From Lineus longissimus (lineage: Eukaryota; Nemertea; Pilidiophora; Heteronemertea; Lineidae): DNA of 64,000 nucleotides. Position 1 is the first letter of the stretch, and each line of letters opens with the position of its first letter. The notes under the pieces are model-generated. The model saw nothing but the letters and a program-made list of their open reading frames with translations, was not told where the DNA came from and searched no databases. Shown one piece after another: positions 36,957 to 49,400 of the stretch. The stretch lies in assembly GCF_910592395.1 (NCBI RefSeq), contig NC_088310.1, forward strand, positions 1,061,501 to 1,125,500. The letters run 5' to 3'. The translations under genes and the position numbers were made by a program.

Positions 36957-38349
36957 TCTTATGTGAAGCAGTTTCAATAGTGTAAACATGAAATCGGTGC
37001 ATGACTTCTGCATGGTGGTGGTACATGTATAAGGCGTGAAATTTGATATGCTCACAATTTAGGTATATATTGACACATCTACTGTCAATCCTTCAGTTCG
37101 TGGAATTGGAAATGGGTGATTTGTGTATTTAGTACTTCTGGGTCACGGGGACAGTCATTTACTCTAGCCAGTGTTCTTTATTTAGATTTGAATGCATTTC
37201 TTGGTCGGTGATGACAACTCAGCATCTATCTGTGTCTTAGTCATTGGCACTGAAAGTACTGTAGTATCATTCTATAATAAGGTGCCAAATTATTGTTAAC
37301 TGAAGGTCTGAAACAGGCATATTATTGTCTTGGGAAGTGTGCTTTGCTTCAGATCATTTTTAATGTTGGAGACTGTTACATGTATTTTGTTGAAATAAAA
37401 TGTTACTAGTTTTATAATAATTTGTAAGTTTCAATAAATTGTCATAGCCGTTGATAAAAGTTGCCTCCTGAAGCATCCGACTCCTGTGCCGTTGCCTTCT
37501 GTCTTAGTGTAGTGATGTTGTCCCTTGTTTGCTGGCTATCAGGTCACGGTGACATTGAAAGGGAACTGCAGACCAATGGGACTGTCCCACATGCAGCTTA
37601 GACGAGATGAGATCTCACCAGGAGTGAAAGTGTGCTATCTTCACCGGATGACTGCCTCTATTTCTAGAACAGCTGTGATATGTAAGACAGGAGGTCCCTT
37701 CTCTGCATCAATGCACATTAACTGCACTTGCAATACGGTTTCCATTTATATAAGAGCATGAAGTGAAATTCTTCATGCAACCGATATTGTATATCGGCCA
37801 AAGGTGTTTTTTGTCTTAGGATATTTTAAAAGTATGGTTCATTTCTGTACATTTTTATTGTCTGTCACAGGTAAATACCTGTTGAAATAAACATGGTCGA
37901 AATACGTACAGTAACTAGACACGTTAATGTGAGGAAAATTGACATTTTTATCATTTTTGTCATTTTTCTAATGACACAAACATTATAAAAGAGGACACAT
38001 GGACAATGTGTACATTACTGACTAAATACATTATGTGCAGTGATTTAATATGTTGATAAACTAGTGACACATATACCTTGGCCATCTCTGATAGGCCTAA
38101 TTACAGGCCTTCCAGGCCTACCGTGGATTATTCCAAAAGCAACAGACCACGACATTCATGCTTGCCCCAGGTGTATACAATGTGCTTCCACCTGACTGCT
38201 TATGTTGATAAAGAACTGAATGACCAGCTCTCCTATGTCTGATAAGCAAGCTCTAAGTGACGACAAGGAATGATCAACCCCTGATAATAAAATCAACAAC
38301 AGACTTCGGTGTAAAAGAATTCAAGAGGATCTTTGAGAAAGAGGGCAAG
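36957..38349. other. spacer between the two tandem SLC25 genes
   Basis: Holds the 3' UTR of the first carrier with AATAAA at 37394-37399 and 37433-37438. The rest presumably contains the promoter and 5' UTR of the second carrier. No other exon seen; the 78-codon frame at 37525-37761 is unsupported. Confidence 0.55.
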
Positions 38350-39956
38350 ATGGCTTCCAATGTAGTCAATGACTATGTGGCTGGTGCAGTAGGAGGTATT
38401 GCTGGACTGGTCATCGGTCATCCTTTTGACACTACAAAGGTAGGGTTTATAGCTCAATGTAAATGCTATCTGCTCTAGAGGGCAGGGAGATATACTTTGT
38501 TTTCTCCTTTTTTTTCATTTCTTGGCAACTGATGCCCCTTTGCTTTTATCAGTGGTTTTGAACCAACTTCCTATAGACAAGCAAAATTCTTCTGGAGTCA
38601 AATCTTTTAAACCTATTGGACAAAATCAGCACTTTTAAAGTTGTTCATGATTCATTGCAGGTTAGGTTTCAGGTGGAGTCTTCAAGCAGCAGTCTCTCCA
38701 GTTGCATGAGGAATATACATGCTGACGGAATGGTAGGTAAAGTAAAGATGGCGAGGACCTCATATTGAAATGAAAAGTAGGCCTAAACCATAATACTGAA
38801 TGTAGCATACATGTGGAATGATAAGGGGTAAGCAGACTTATGCAGTAACAATGTACATGTACAATGAAAAGTAACACAAGCCTTGGGTCAATATTCCGTA
38901 AGATACAATTCATTTGTGCCAAAGCACGAAAACATGTCCAAAATAAAAAGCCACTTTATTAATTTACAGATCGGGGGTTTCTTCCGAGGCCTCTCAATCC
39001 CATTTGCTTCTTACGGAATCGTCAACTCGGTTCTTTTTGGCGTGTATGGAAACACGCTGAGGTTTCTGAATGAGGGGAATGTGGATAAGGTCCCCAAATT
39101 ATCACATGTGTTCCTGGCATCAGTAGCAGGAGGTCTGGTGCAGCTCATCCCAGCATGTCCAGTAGAGGTCATCAAGTGTATGCTACAGTCACAAGCAGGG
39201 AATCTCAGTAAGTTGACCGTTGAACACAACAGAGAGGAAGAGACTGCCTTTGTATGGGGCAGACAGTGCGGGATGGTAGCTAATATCAATACACTGGCTC
39301 ATCGTATCATACCATATCCAAACACTTCAGAAATGCCTGTAGTACAGTTCCTCATCTCAACTGGCCTTTTGGATTGGCATGAAAAATATGTTTTCAGTGA
39401 TGTTGGGCGGGGTTGCCTTTGGCAGAAAAATAATTGCTACAGCTGTAAGTATAAATATCTAAATATACTTTCAGGTTCTCATAGCAAAGAACTTTACTTC
39501 AAAGGCCCATGGGACTGTGCAGTGCACATTTTCAAACAAAGTGGACTACGAGGCTTCTATCGAGGACTCCCAATACAAGCAATAAGGGACCTACCAGCAT
39601 CTGCCGTCTATTTACCAACTTATACAATCATCAATGATTTCCTTGTAAAGAAACAATGGACCGACAAGGGAGGTTACTTATCAGGGTTTTTTAGCGGTGG
39701 AATGGCTGGAGTTTGTTCATGGATGATAATCATGCCCTTCGACGTCATAAAAAGTCGTTTACAATCCGACGTTGGCAAGAAATACAAAGGTGCAATAGAT
39801 TGTGTGGTTCAGAGTTACCGGGTCGGTGGCTTGAATGTTTTCTATAAAGGGACACTCATGTGTGCAATCAGGGCATTTCCAGTGAACGCAGCAACACTTC
39901 TAGTCTATCATAAGAGTATGGAGTTCCTTAATGGACTTGGAGAGTTAAGAGAATAG
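38350..39956 (+). CDS. SLC25 mitochondrial carrier, copy 2 (A45/A47/A48/A29-like)
   Basis: Tandem paralog of the upstream carrier. Four exons: 38350-38439, 38661-38732, 38970-39207, 39475-39956; 293 residues, normal for the family. Signatures are PFDTTKVRFQ, PVEVIKCMLQ and PFDVIKSRLQ. GFFRGLSIPFASYGIVNSVL, GFYRGLPIQAIRDLPAS and CAIRAFPVNAATLLVY are shared with copy 1 and with SLC25A45/A48-type proteins. The start is the ATG of MASNVVNDYVAG. The middle exon (238 nt) has the same length and phase as its counterpart in copy 1. The last intron (39208-39474, 267 nt) has no in-frame stop, so its retention would insert 89 codons; splicing restores the conserved join. AATAAA occurs at 40030-40035. 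Confidence 0.93.
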
Positions 39957-41119
39957 ATCAAGTGTATGCAAGATGAAAGGGGATAGGGATCCAATGATGG
40001 AGATTCTTGTAGCACATTCACTGTTGACAAATAAATCTTGTTTCTCAGGGATAGGACTAGACAAACCTAATCAAAGAACAAAACAGTATTTTTTAGAAAT
40101 ATTTTGGTTTATCAAATATTGACTGCTCAATGTATACCAAACTACAATAATAAATAATACAAAATTATTCTACCTGATGTTGTCTGGTCTATTTCAACTG
40201 ACTTCTCCTATTCTAAAACCTCCAAAGATGTACCTACGCTTGGGACACCACATTGTCCATGTGTCTCCAAACATTAGTGTACTTGAGGACATCATTACAA
40301 CTGGGACCAAATCAGTCCACATCTGTTGCTGCCAAACTGATTTTTCTGATTCCATATTGTACTTTCTACAAATGTATTGTTCATGAGGTTCTATAGTTGG
40401 ACAATGTTCCCAGTCCTAAACCCCCAATGACTGCAAGTAAATTCAGGTTAAATTTGACACCAACTACATTGCCAGCAAGCTACACTGGAACTTAACTGCA
40501 GACCATGTCAAAATTGGGTTTGAAAGTAAAAGTAATTTGTCTACCACTGGTCTTGATATCTTGCTGGACGATACCTACATACATGAAAAAGTCTGATTTG
40601 TCCCTAGAAGATTATACTTCATCCTACAAATCATTTCAAAACATCCTAAATACGAAGGACAGATCATTACAATAATACAGTAATTTGTGATGTTACAAAA
40701 CTGGACTGCCAAAAATCTTTTGAATTCTGTGCCGATACCCTCTCTCGTGAGAGTCAGGTCATACTCGCAGTTCGGGACTACATACATGCCAGAGCTACAA
40801 GCCGTAGTCTTTGAATTGGTGAAAACCTATACAGAAAATCTAGTTTAAGAGCTATTGATGGCTCGATACTCAACAAGAAGGAAAATGCCGACCAGGAACT
40901 TGTGTCAAACTAGGTACTGACATCAGGTCTGGGTAACATCTCATAAACACGACCATAACCAGCAACAAAGACTGGCAATTAGGGATAACCTGGTTATTCA
41001 TTCACAGAGCACTCGCTCCTTCTGATTGCCTAACTTTTATAGCTAGATTGAAAAATGTACCAAATCTTTTTGCTCATCATATGATCATATAAAAGTGTTT
41101 ATATGAACTGGCACAGTTA
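39957..41119. other. convergent SLC25/B9D2 3' flanks
   Basis: 3' UTR of the second carrier (AATAAA at 40030) and of B9D2 on the minus strand. No gene recognised; the small open frames are not supported. Confidence 0.5.
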
Positions 41120-42280
41120 TCAGCACTCAATCCCAAACTTATCAAAGTTCCTTAAAATAACATTCAACTGAATCTGGACGTTTCCCATGGCAACAGTTCG
41201 CAGATGAAAACGTTCAGCACCACTGTAGATCAGATCCGGATTACGCAGCTGTGGTCCTCCGCCCAGAAACATTTGCGATATCTGCTCACGGACTGTTCCC
41301 AGTGGACGCCAGGTGGGACATTCTAGATCGTGGACACCTGGCGAGGATGGAACATGACAGAAACCGTAACCATAAAGCTCGTTCCGGCCGTATGAATCTT
41401 GATGCCAGACTTGGAAATGGATTTTGGGCCAACCTGGAAGAAAGGACACACATGTATGATGTATTATATGAGACATTGAGAAATAAAGCAACATTGACAA
41501 TGATAAACTGAGGGTCTTATCACGTCTACATGGGCACGCTCTTGCCATTGATACAAAATGGAGGATGCAGAGCTATTCTGTGGAGATGGAAACAAATGGT
41601 TCACTTTTCAGGGAAGGGCAGAGAGATTTGTTACTTTTTCTCCTGGACAAAACAGATATGGTTTATTGTGAATGTACATGTACATATGAATGATAATGAT
41701 CACCAGCCTCTGAAACCCTTGCTAATGTCAAGACTGGTGACAATAATTATCTTCTGGTGCAACTCTACAAGAAATGAATATCAACACAAGACAGGAACCT
41801 GGGCATCTGGTCTAATCTTAGAATATAGGCCTCGAGTTACCTTGCAAGCCTTTTGTGGCAAAGTGAATATCAATGGGGTGGTACCAGCTGGCTCTGTCTT
41901 CAATCTGGGGGTTATCAACCTGTGTCTGACCCTCCCTTAATCCTGCAAGTATCTTCCACGCACCACCTAAAATCATGAAAAAAGATTTTTTGCTGAACTC
42001 AGAAACGTTTAAGAGGAAGTTGCATCAAAACATTGCAACTTGCTGCTTGTATCCAGGATTCCACAGGCCTTTTGAGAGGCAGTTTGAAAAAGTTTTCAAG
42101 AATTTTCAGTTTAACCTCCTTGTTAACAATAACATGGTTAAACGCTTAAAATAAAGCCTTGATTTGTCATTGTCAAAGTTCAAACTGCATACCTGTGTGT
42201 ATTCCCCATTTACAGAACAAATTGTGCTCTGGGAAACCAGTGGCTCCCACAATCTGACCAATCACATGAACTTCTGCCAT
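41120..42280 (-). CDS. B9D2: B9 domain-containing protein 2 (ciliary transition zone)
   Basis: Part of the MKS/tectonic-like complex, a membrane gate at the ciliary transition zone, with B9D1 and MKS1. Three exons: 42193-42280, 41841-41966 and 41120-41433; 175 residues, exactly the human length. The B9 (C2-like) domain fills the protein. Nearly identical blocks include [84 protein letters not shown] and the ending [10 protein letters not shown]. Start and stop are clear. Presence implies a ciliated animal. It is head to head with EXOC7, 1.2 kb apart. Confidence 0.98.
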
Positions 42281-43472
42281 TTTACTGGAAATAAAAACAG
42301 ACAAATATTGAAGTCTATCTTTTAAGACTACTGCTGCCGCTTTGTCAATAAATACTGTCCATTCAAAAGGAAACCAGTCTGCTACTTTTTCCCTGGTCTG
42401 TGAAATTCAGTTGTGAAACTAATACTGTGGTGTGGAAGGTGACTGGGCAGCGGAAAGCTTGGTGCCCCCCCCCTCCTTCTAATTGGTATCCGAAAATAGA
42501 TGCTTGAATAAGGAGTGTACCAATGTACATGGATGAAGCTATTGTCGGACAGTTACACAAACTGGGGGAAAATATCACTATACTTGTCATTTTTTCAGAG
42601 AAGGAATCACCCGATACCCAATAACCACTATGAAAAAGCTTCTTCAATATATCAACTAGGATAGTAACATCGCTGTTTGGTAAAAGAAGAAGATATTTAC
42701 CAGAGAAATTGATTTGAAAATCGGCATATTCAGCAAAATCAGATTTGTTTGTCAGCCGCCATAGCTACCCCATAACTATTTCACGCTTGCGCTGAGGTCT
42801 CATTAGGGAGTTTTTCCCGAATGTACGCGATGATGACGTGACCCATTAACAGGACGTAACATCTATTTCAAAATGCGTTTCCAATGTGATTACATGAGGA
42901 AAACCCATTTGTGTCGTATATCACTGGAAATGCCCGATTATCCTGATTCTGCAGGATGTCAAATTGGGTATTTTATTTCTTTAAATAAACAAAGTGGTAA
43001 TTTCCACGACAAAATCGGTGGTAATGGCATTCCTAAATCATTCATTTTGAACCGATTGAGGCCAGTTTGAAGACTTCTTCTCTGGATTCATATGAACCCA
43101 TAAATGTATGGATTATGGTGCCTATGATGTATGATTAGACCTCAGCAGGAACTGAAAGACTACCCCGTGTCGGTTGCCCGAGGCCTATCTGACGCTACCC
43201 TTGACGCCGTCCTCCACACTGTGTAGTGCCACCTGATGGCTCGCGCACTTGATTTTTCTTGCGCAATGTAAATTTTGTGTGCGTTCGATTCACCAGTCTG
43301 ATCAAATTTCGACGATGAGTGAGACTTTACTTCCGGCAACAAGGCGGAGCCTGGAAATCTAAAAACAGATATTCCCAATAAAAGCCGAATTTCTACCTAA
43401 TTCTGCTTCACATTTTCAATCGAATTGATCCAACATCTTGTTGAGTGCCATTGGCACTAAAAAACTTTAAAA
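42281..43472. promoter_or_regulatory. divergent B9D2/EXOC7 promoter region
   Basis: 1.2 kb between opposite start codons. A CRE-like TGACGTGAC lies near 42835. The 13-mer AGGTCTCATTAGG at 42795-42807 also occurs in the LBR upstream region (11056-11068). I looked for a clear RFX X-box, expected for ciliary genes, and did not find a good one by eye. No exon recognised. Confidence 0.45.
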
Positions 43473-46400
43473 ATGGATGATTTTGAAGCACGGAAATATG
43501 AAATTGATGTCAAGTTGGATAGGGTTAGTTCATGAGTAGGCTAAAAAAAGCACAAGAGAATGCATTCTCACTGACTCTGCCATTCGGTCACTACATGCAT
43601 TTGAACCAACCACAGCCCAAACAAGTTTGACGTTCATATAATGTTAATCAAAGTCATAAGGTAATTACGAATTGCTAAATTAGGATCAGGATTCAAAATG
43701 ATAAAAAGTGTCTAAATTTTCAATTGCAGGAAACCACCAATTTGGCCCTTCTCAAGGAATCGTTGGACAAGAGTGACAACATGACAAAGAACATGTTGTC
43801 TATACTTGACACATTCAACAACAGACTGCGGAAGCTGGAAGCTACAATCACACCAGTTTATCAAGAAACAGGGAACTTACAGAGGAGACAAGAGAGTATC
43901 CTTGCAATCAGAAATAAGTTCAAAATCGGTCTCCTGCTCCCCAACCTCGCATTATCCTTGGTTTTTCGAGAGAGTTTACGTCCAGATCGTGATCGCAGTG
44001 GAAGTGTTAAGAATCAAATAGTAGAAAAGAACATATGATAGCTCCAAAACTACATCAATCTAAACGAACCAACTTTTGCAGACCATGGCAGTACATTTCA
44101 CAGTAGAAATCTGATGGTGGTCATTATAAAAAGAGAATATTTTCTTTAATTCATATCTGAAATTGATGTGAGTTATTAACCTTAACTCTTTATCAGATAT
44201 TGACAAAAGTCTTTGTAAACTTGATAATGTGTTAAGTTTCTATCATGTTGCAAAAGAAGCTGATCCTATCATACGAGAGGGGTGAGGAACATTTCACTAA
44301 TGTTTAAAGTCTTTCTTGGCTTGATTATCATACAGATACATGCAGACATTGGAGCACCAATGTTCACAACAGTCAATAGCTAATGTCGGAAATCAGTTAG
44401 AAGCTGAGCAGTGAACCAAAGCTACCTTCTTCGCAAATGACAGCCTTGAAGTTGTAAGAATCCATGATTTCTTGAACAGTCAGGATTTCTAGAGGGTGGC
44501 AGTCAACTTTTTCTTGAACCTTGAGTTGTTTTTATTGACATGTCATTAAAACATCTTCTCTGGTTTCCTTTCAGGCCTAGCTCTGGTTTGGAGACGTATT
44601 TGGATTGCATGGCTAAACTGAGAGGAGCAGTGAACTACTTCACAGAAGATAATCCAGGAAGCCCTGAACTCTCTACTGTTGTAGGTATACATGTAGGGGT
44701 CATGTTAGCATAATAGCATTCTGACACAATACCTTAAAATGTGCTAGAGTCGAAACTATGGTAGCAGTTACTTAGGTTTGATTTGGTGCATGGTGTGGAG
44801 TGTTGTCCCTGACTCATCTCAAATCTTCTAACTCCAGTTGTAGTTCATACTTTGAAATCATCAGTCGTGTTGTTGCCTTGAGACTTTTCAGTTGGGTAAT
44901 TTAACTTCTGTTTTATGTAATTCTTTGTAATGGTTTTTATATTTCAGAGCAATCTGTATGAGACTGGCAAAGACAATTTGGAGCGAGAGTTTAGTTCTCT
45001 GCTGAAGCGACACAGTAAGCCAGTTACCCCCGTGGCGGTTCTAAACATGATTGGAACAGATGAAGGTTTGCATTGACAGGTTCTTGTGACTATAAAAGGT
45101 TTTGTTATGTATTACCTGTGCATGGAACTCGAATGGACACTTCTGACTCGAGACAGCTTGTCTCATGTGTAAACAAGTTGGTGACCCAAAACTTGTGAAA
45201 TATGTGCGAGATACCTTGCAACGAAACTTTATTCGAAAACAAGAAAAAACAAATGTTGTTGTTGTGAAGTTATGGCAGAACCGCTTCTACCTATGCATCG
45301 GAGTAACCACGTATTTAGTTTTCATTTCAGATATGTTGCTTTTGGATAAAGCGTGATGTCTATAATTTTCAGAACTGCCAAGCGACAAGCGTCCAGAGAG
45401 TGTATGCAGTGCTGGCAGTATATTAGGTGTCGAGCATATATCGGACAGAGTGGTCGAGGAACTTGTTCAGATAACAAAATGGCTTGTTGACAACAGAGCA
45501 TCGACTGAATTCATGAATGTTTACGCAACGGTCAGGTCAAATAATCTCATGAAAACTTTGCAAGGGTATGTAATTTACAACAAATACATCTCTTTTTGGG
45601 TGTAGTTACAAAAATTGCATCGTTGCCTGATTGTTCGTTGCTTTACTGTAAAAAAAGGTATTTTTAGTGATATTGGGCAACTACAGAGAACTAAGAGGGT
45701 TTTTTCGTTTGTTTATTTGAATAAACTGAAGGTTAAATTACAAGTTAGTGGACACCAAATTCATAACAGTAGTGGATCTCTCAACGATTCTATTGATAAT
45801 TAGCTTTCAGGATTTTATCCCCATGAAACGTTATGAAACGTTGGTAAGTTGATCAGTTGGTAAATGGTCTCAGAGAGAACAAGCAGATGTCCTTTTCTAA
45901 TACCTGGGACTGGGTCCTTCCATTCAAAATCTCTCATAACATGATATATTGTCAATCCACACTGCTGATGACATAACCAGGTAATCTGCTTCACACTTGG
46001 GTCATCCCTCAGTTAAAGTGCAGCTGACTTCCTCATCACTATTTCCAACAGCACAATAACAATTAACATATCCTTCCACTAGCAATGGTGGTCAGCTGCC
46101 CAACACATGCCCCGATCAGCCCCTCTGTGTGAACCAGTCTTCATAAGGTCACATGTCCTCTCCATGGCCAGCAGAAGGAAATATCCCAAGTAGAAAGTAA
46201 AAGTCTGGTTCCATTGGCAGCTATCTCTGTGCAGCAGTGGCTCCGATTTTTAGCCTTGAGTTAACCTGACATTGATAACCAAACCTCCTCAGACTAGCAC
46301 CTCTATCCATCGTGACAAAGTGTGATATAGTAAGAAAATGTGGTAATGGGAGATAGTAACAGTCACCTGATGTTGTCGTTGACTCTCCATTTCATTTACA

Positions 46401-49400
46401 GAGTAAAGGATCATTTGCGGAAGGCAAGCAGTGGTAGTACATCCCACGGTACCCCCCACTCGCCTCTTGTAGTAAGTGCACACAGGAACAACGGCTGACT
46501 ACGTAACATGAGGCTTGGTGCTTAGCTTGACTATTGTATGACCTTGTCACGGTTTGAAGGCATCTGTGGGACATTGAAAATATGAAAAAAAATCGCATAT
46601 CTGTTGATGTTGAACGTATGAGAAATAAGGTAAACCCCTTAAAGGTCACAATCAAATTCTAGGCTATCATAATTGTTAATTGGTTAACTTGCAGTATGCA
46701 GTCTTATCAACGCATTATTTCGACATCGGTGGGACGATATCTTGAAAGGTTCACTTTCGTTAAAAGAGCCATTGAAGGAGAATGGTGATTTTGATGAGTC
46801 TCTCTATGGTGCCCTCCAACCTTCAGGTCAATACTACATGGTTTAGGCTAGACACTATTCTTGTGCATTTTGAAAGTTCTTGAAAATATCGCTTAATGTC
46901 CGTTATGCAGTGGCAAAGCTACTGCCTTGGGTTGCCAATAATGCTAAAAAGCATTGGTAAAATCTAAGGCAGATTATCACGCCTGGGTAAATGGCAAATG
47001 CATTTGGCCCTTTGCTTTCATGATGCACTTGAATCTGTAAATACCTTCTGTATACATGTCTCCAGGCATGGAATGCAGATACCTCCTGTATACATGTCTC
47101 CAGGCATGGAATGCAGACCTCCTGTATACATGTCTCCATACATGTAATGCAGACCTCCTGTATACATGTCTCCATACATGTAATGCAGACCTCCTGTATA
47201 CATGTCTCCATACATGTAATGCAGACCTCCTGTATACATGTCTCCATACATGTAATGCAGACCTCCTGTATACATGTCTCCATACATGTAATGCAGACCT
47301 CCTGTACACATGTCTCCGTACATGTAATGCAGACCTCCTGTACACATGTCTCCATACATGTAATGCAGACCTCCTGTACACATGTCTCTGTACAAGCAGC
47401 ACATGCCAGTCTATTGCTAACCTTTATGTCTCTAACTCTGATACACTTCTAAATTTTTAGACACCACGGAGCACTTGTGGTATGTCCTCCTATTTTTTTG
47501 CACTCCACTTAACGTGTAGTGAGCAAAACTTCACTAAGATGAAAGCCATCGTCTGTTACTTTCACTTGTTGTGTAGCTCCTTGATTTTAAGACTTACATG
47601 CCTGATTAGAATGAGAATAACATCGGGCCATCATTCCCTTGTTGTGAATTTGTTTTACTAAGTTAGGTTTCAAGTCGTGGTCCGTTGTGATGTTTTCATT
47701 AAACTGATGCATGTTTCTTATCCTGAAAAGCTGTCTTCCCCATTACTCTACCTGGCCAAACATTGACACAGTAACAAAAGACTGATTTCACGACACTGAT
47801 CCTTTAGAATATTCAAATTTTCGTTTTGAGAATAGCAGTTTATATTTTGTTTTTCGTCTCTCTCCATTCTATGTTTGGTACAATGCATGCATCCTTGTGT
47901 GATGTTTCTGTCTTGCTCATCAATACAGATAAAAGCCTTGTTTAAATTACTAGATAACTGTATGAACTAAGCTATTGTCTTTATATTGTAGTTCATTTGA
48001 AATCAAAACAATACTCACTGACTTTTCTGCATGAATGTGGCATGACCATTGTGCTGTGGCTGCAGTGTTTCATGACATTTAACAAATTGTAAGAGATAAA
48101 CTACAACACTTATACATGTAGTACAAACCAATATCTTGCTTTTATCAATTTATTCATCAATGCAATTGAAAATGCTTAATCCTTGATGAAGAAACTTTTG
48201 TACAGAAATGGTTCAAGGCTCATGCACAAGCGTCATAAAACTCAAATATTCTACTTGCATTGGTGTGTTTCCATTACAATGCCCCCCCCCCCCCTGTAGG
48301 CCAAAAACATTTGTGCTTTCTCTCTTTCTTTACCTTAACATGTCTGTTTTATCATTTGCAGACGGCAAAAATGAGAGGTGCAAAAGACACTCCAACCAGG
48401 CGGACTTCCAAGAGAGTCGCAACGTAAGTCTGGATATTTCTTGTCACGTCATATACACCAAAACATCTGGTTATCTTATCAGTTCCTGGCTGAAATTCTA
48501 TGACTTAAAAACTGCGGGCTGGCACAGAGTTGTCGATGTCCGATTGTGGAGTTATGATGATGAGATAGTATGATATTTCAGTTAGCTTTGAACGTGTTTC
48601 ATCATTTTCAGATTTGCCCGCAAGTCAACATCACTGATACGAGGTTCAATCCACTCTTTACCCATTGATCCAAGTAAGATTTATTCCTTGTCCGTAGAGC
48701 TAGCTTGATCCAAGCTTTAGATTAGTTTGGCTTCATTTGCAGTGTTTTTTGTTCATGTCTCAGTCTTATTACTCTAAGTGTTGTTGCACAAATAACTCCT
48801 TGAAAACAAGCTGTTCAACTGTAAATAAAGAAGGAGTGGATATGGAAGTTTGGAGTAGGCTATGTGCCAAGAGAGAAAGGCATTGGATTCTGTGTGCAGT
48901 GCTAGGAAAATAGCTTCAGACCCTTGCTTATAGCTTTGGCTTGCTTCAATACCAGAGATTACGAGAATGAGTTACATTTTCACCTTTGCCATTTTACCTG
49001 CACCTGGCTGTTCAAAACATGTTAGTTGCTAACTTGGTGTTCGATGTCAAGTAAAACACCAAGGTTAGTGATTAGACTTGCTTTGAACTACTGGACTATG
49101 CACAGCATATCTGTTGCTTTTGATTTCAACGCGATCATTTTAACTCCACAATCGACAGGCCAACACAGACCTTCCTCTGTATTTGATCTCTGTTCATGTA
49201 AGTCTTGCTGTGTCAGCAAATTCATTGGCTTCACTATTGATGTTAGCGTGGAATAACAACTAATACTGAGTCATCTTGCAAGGTGCAAAATTACGAACCA
49301 CCGTGGCAGGAATTCAATCTAATCTTACTGGTGTATTGACTTTCATTGTTTGTTTTGTTGTAATATTGTTTATTCTGTAATCTAACGTCAAAGGAATTTC

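Noticed and set aside
41251-41940. Plus-strand open frames of 86 and 136 codons
   Set aside because: Antisense to B9D2 exons 2-3, whose protein matches human B9D2 over its whole length.
46903-47460. Long open frames on both strands (METCVQEVCITC, MQTSCIHVS)
   Set aside because: Produced by the 36-bp minisatellite, a multiple of 3, inside an EXOC7 intron.
47456-47480. Possible 19-nt micro-exon in EXOC7 (ACACCACGGAGCACTTGTG)
   Set aside because: It has AG and GT borders, but inclusion would break the frame between exons 7 and 8, which join in phase without it.
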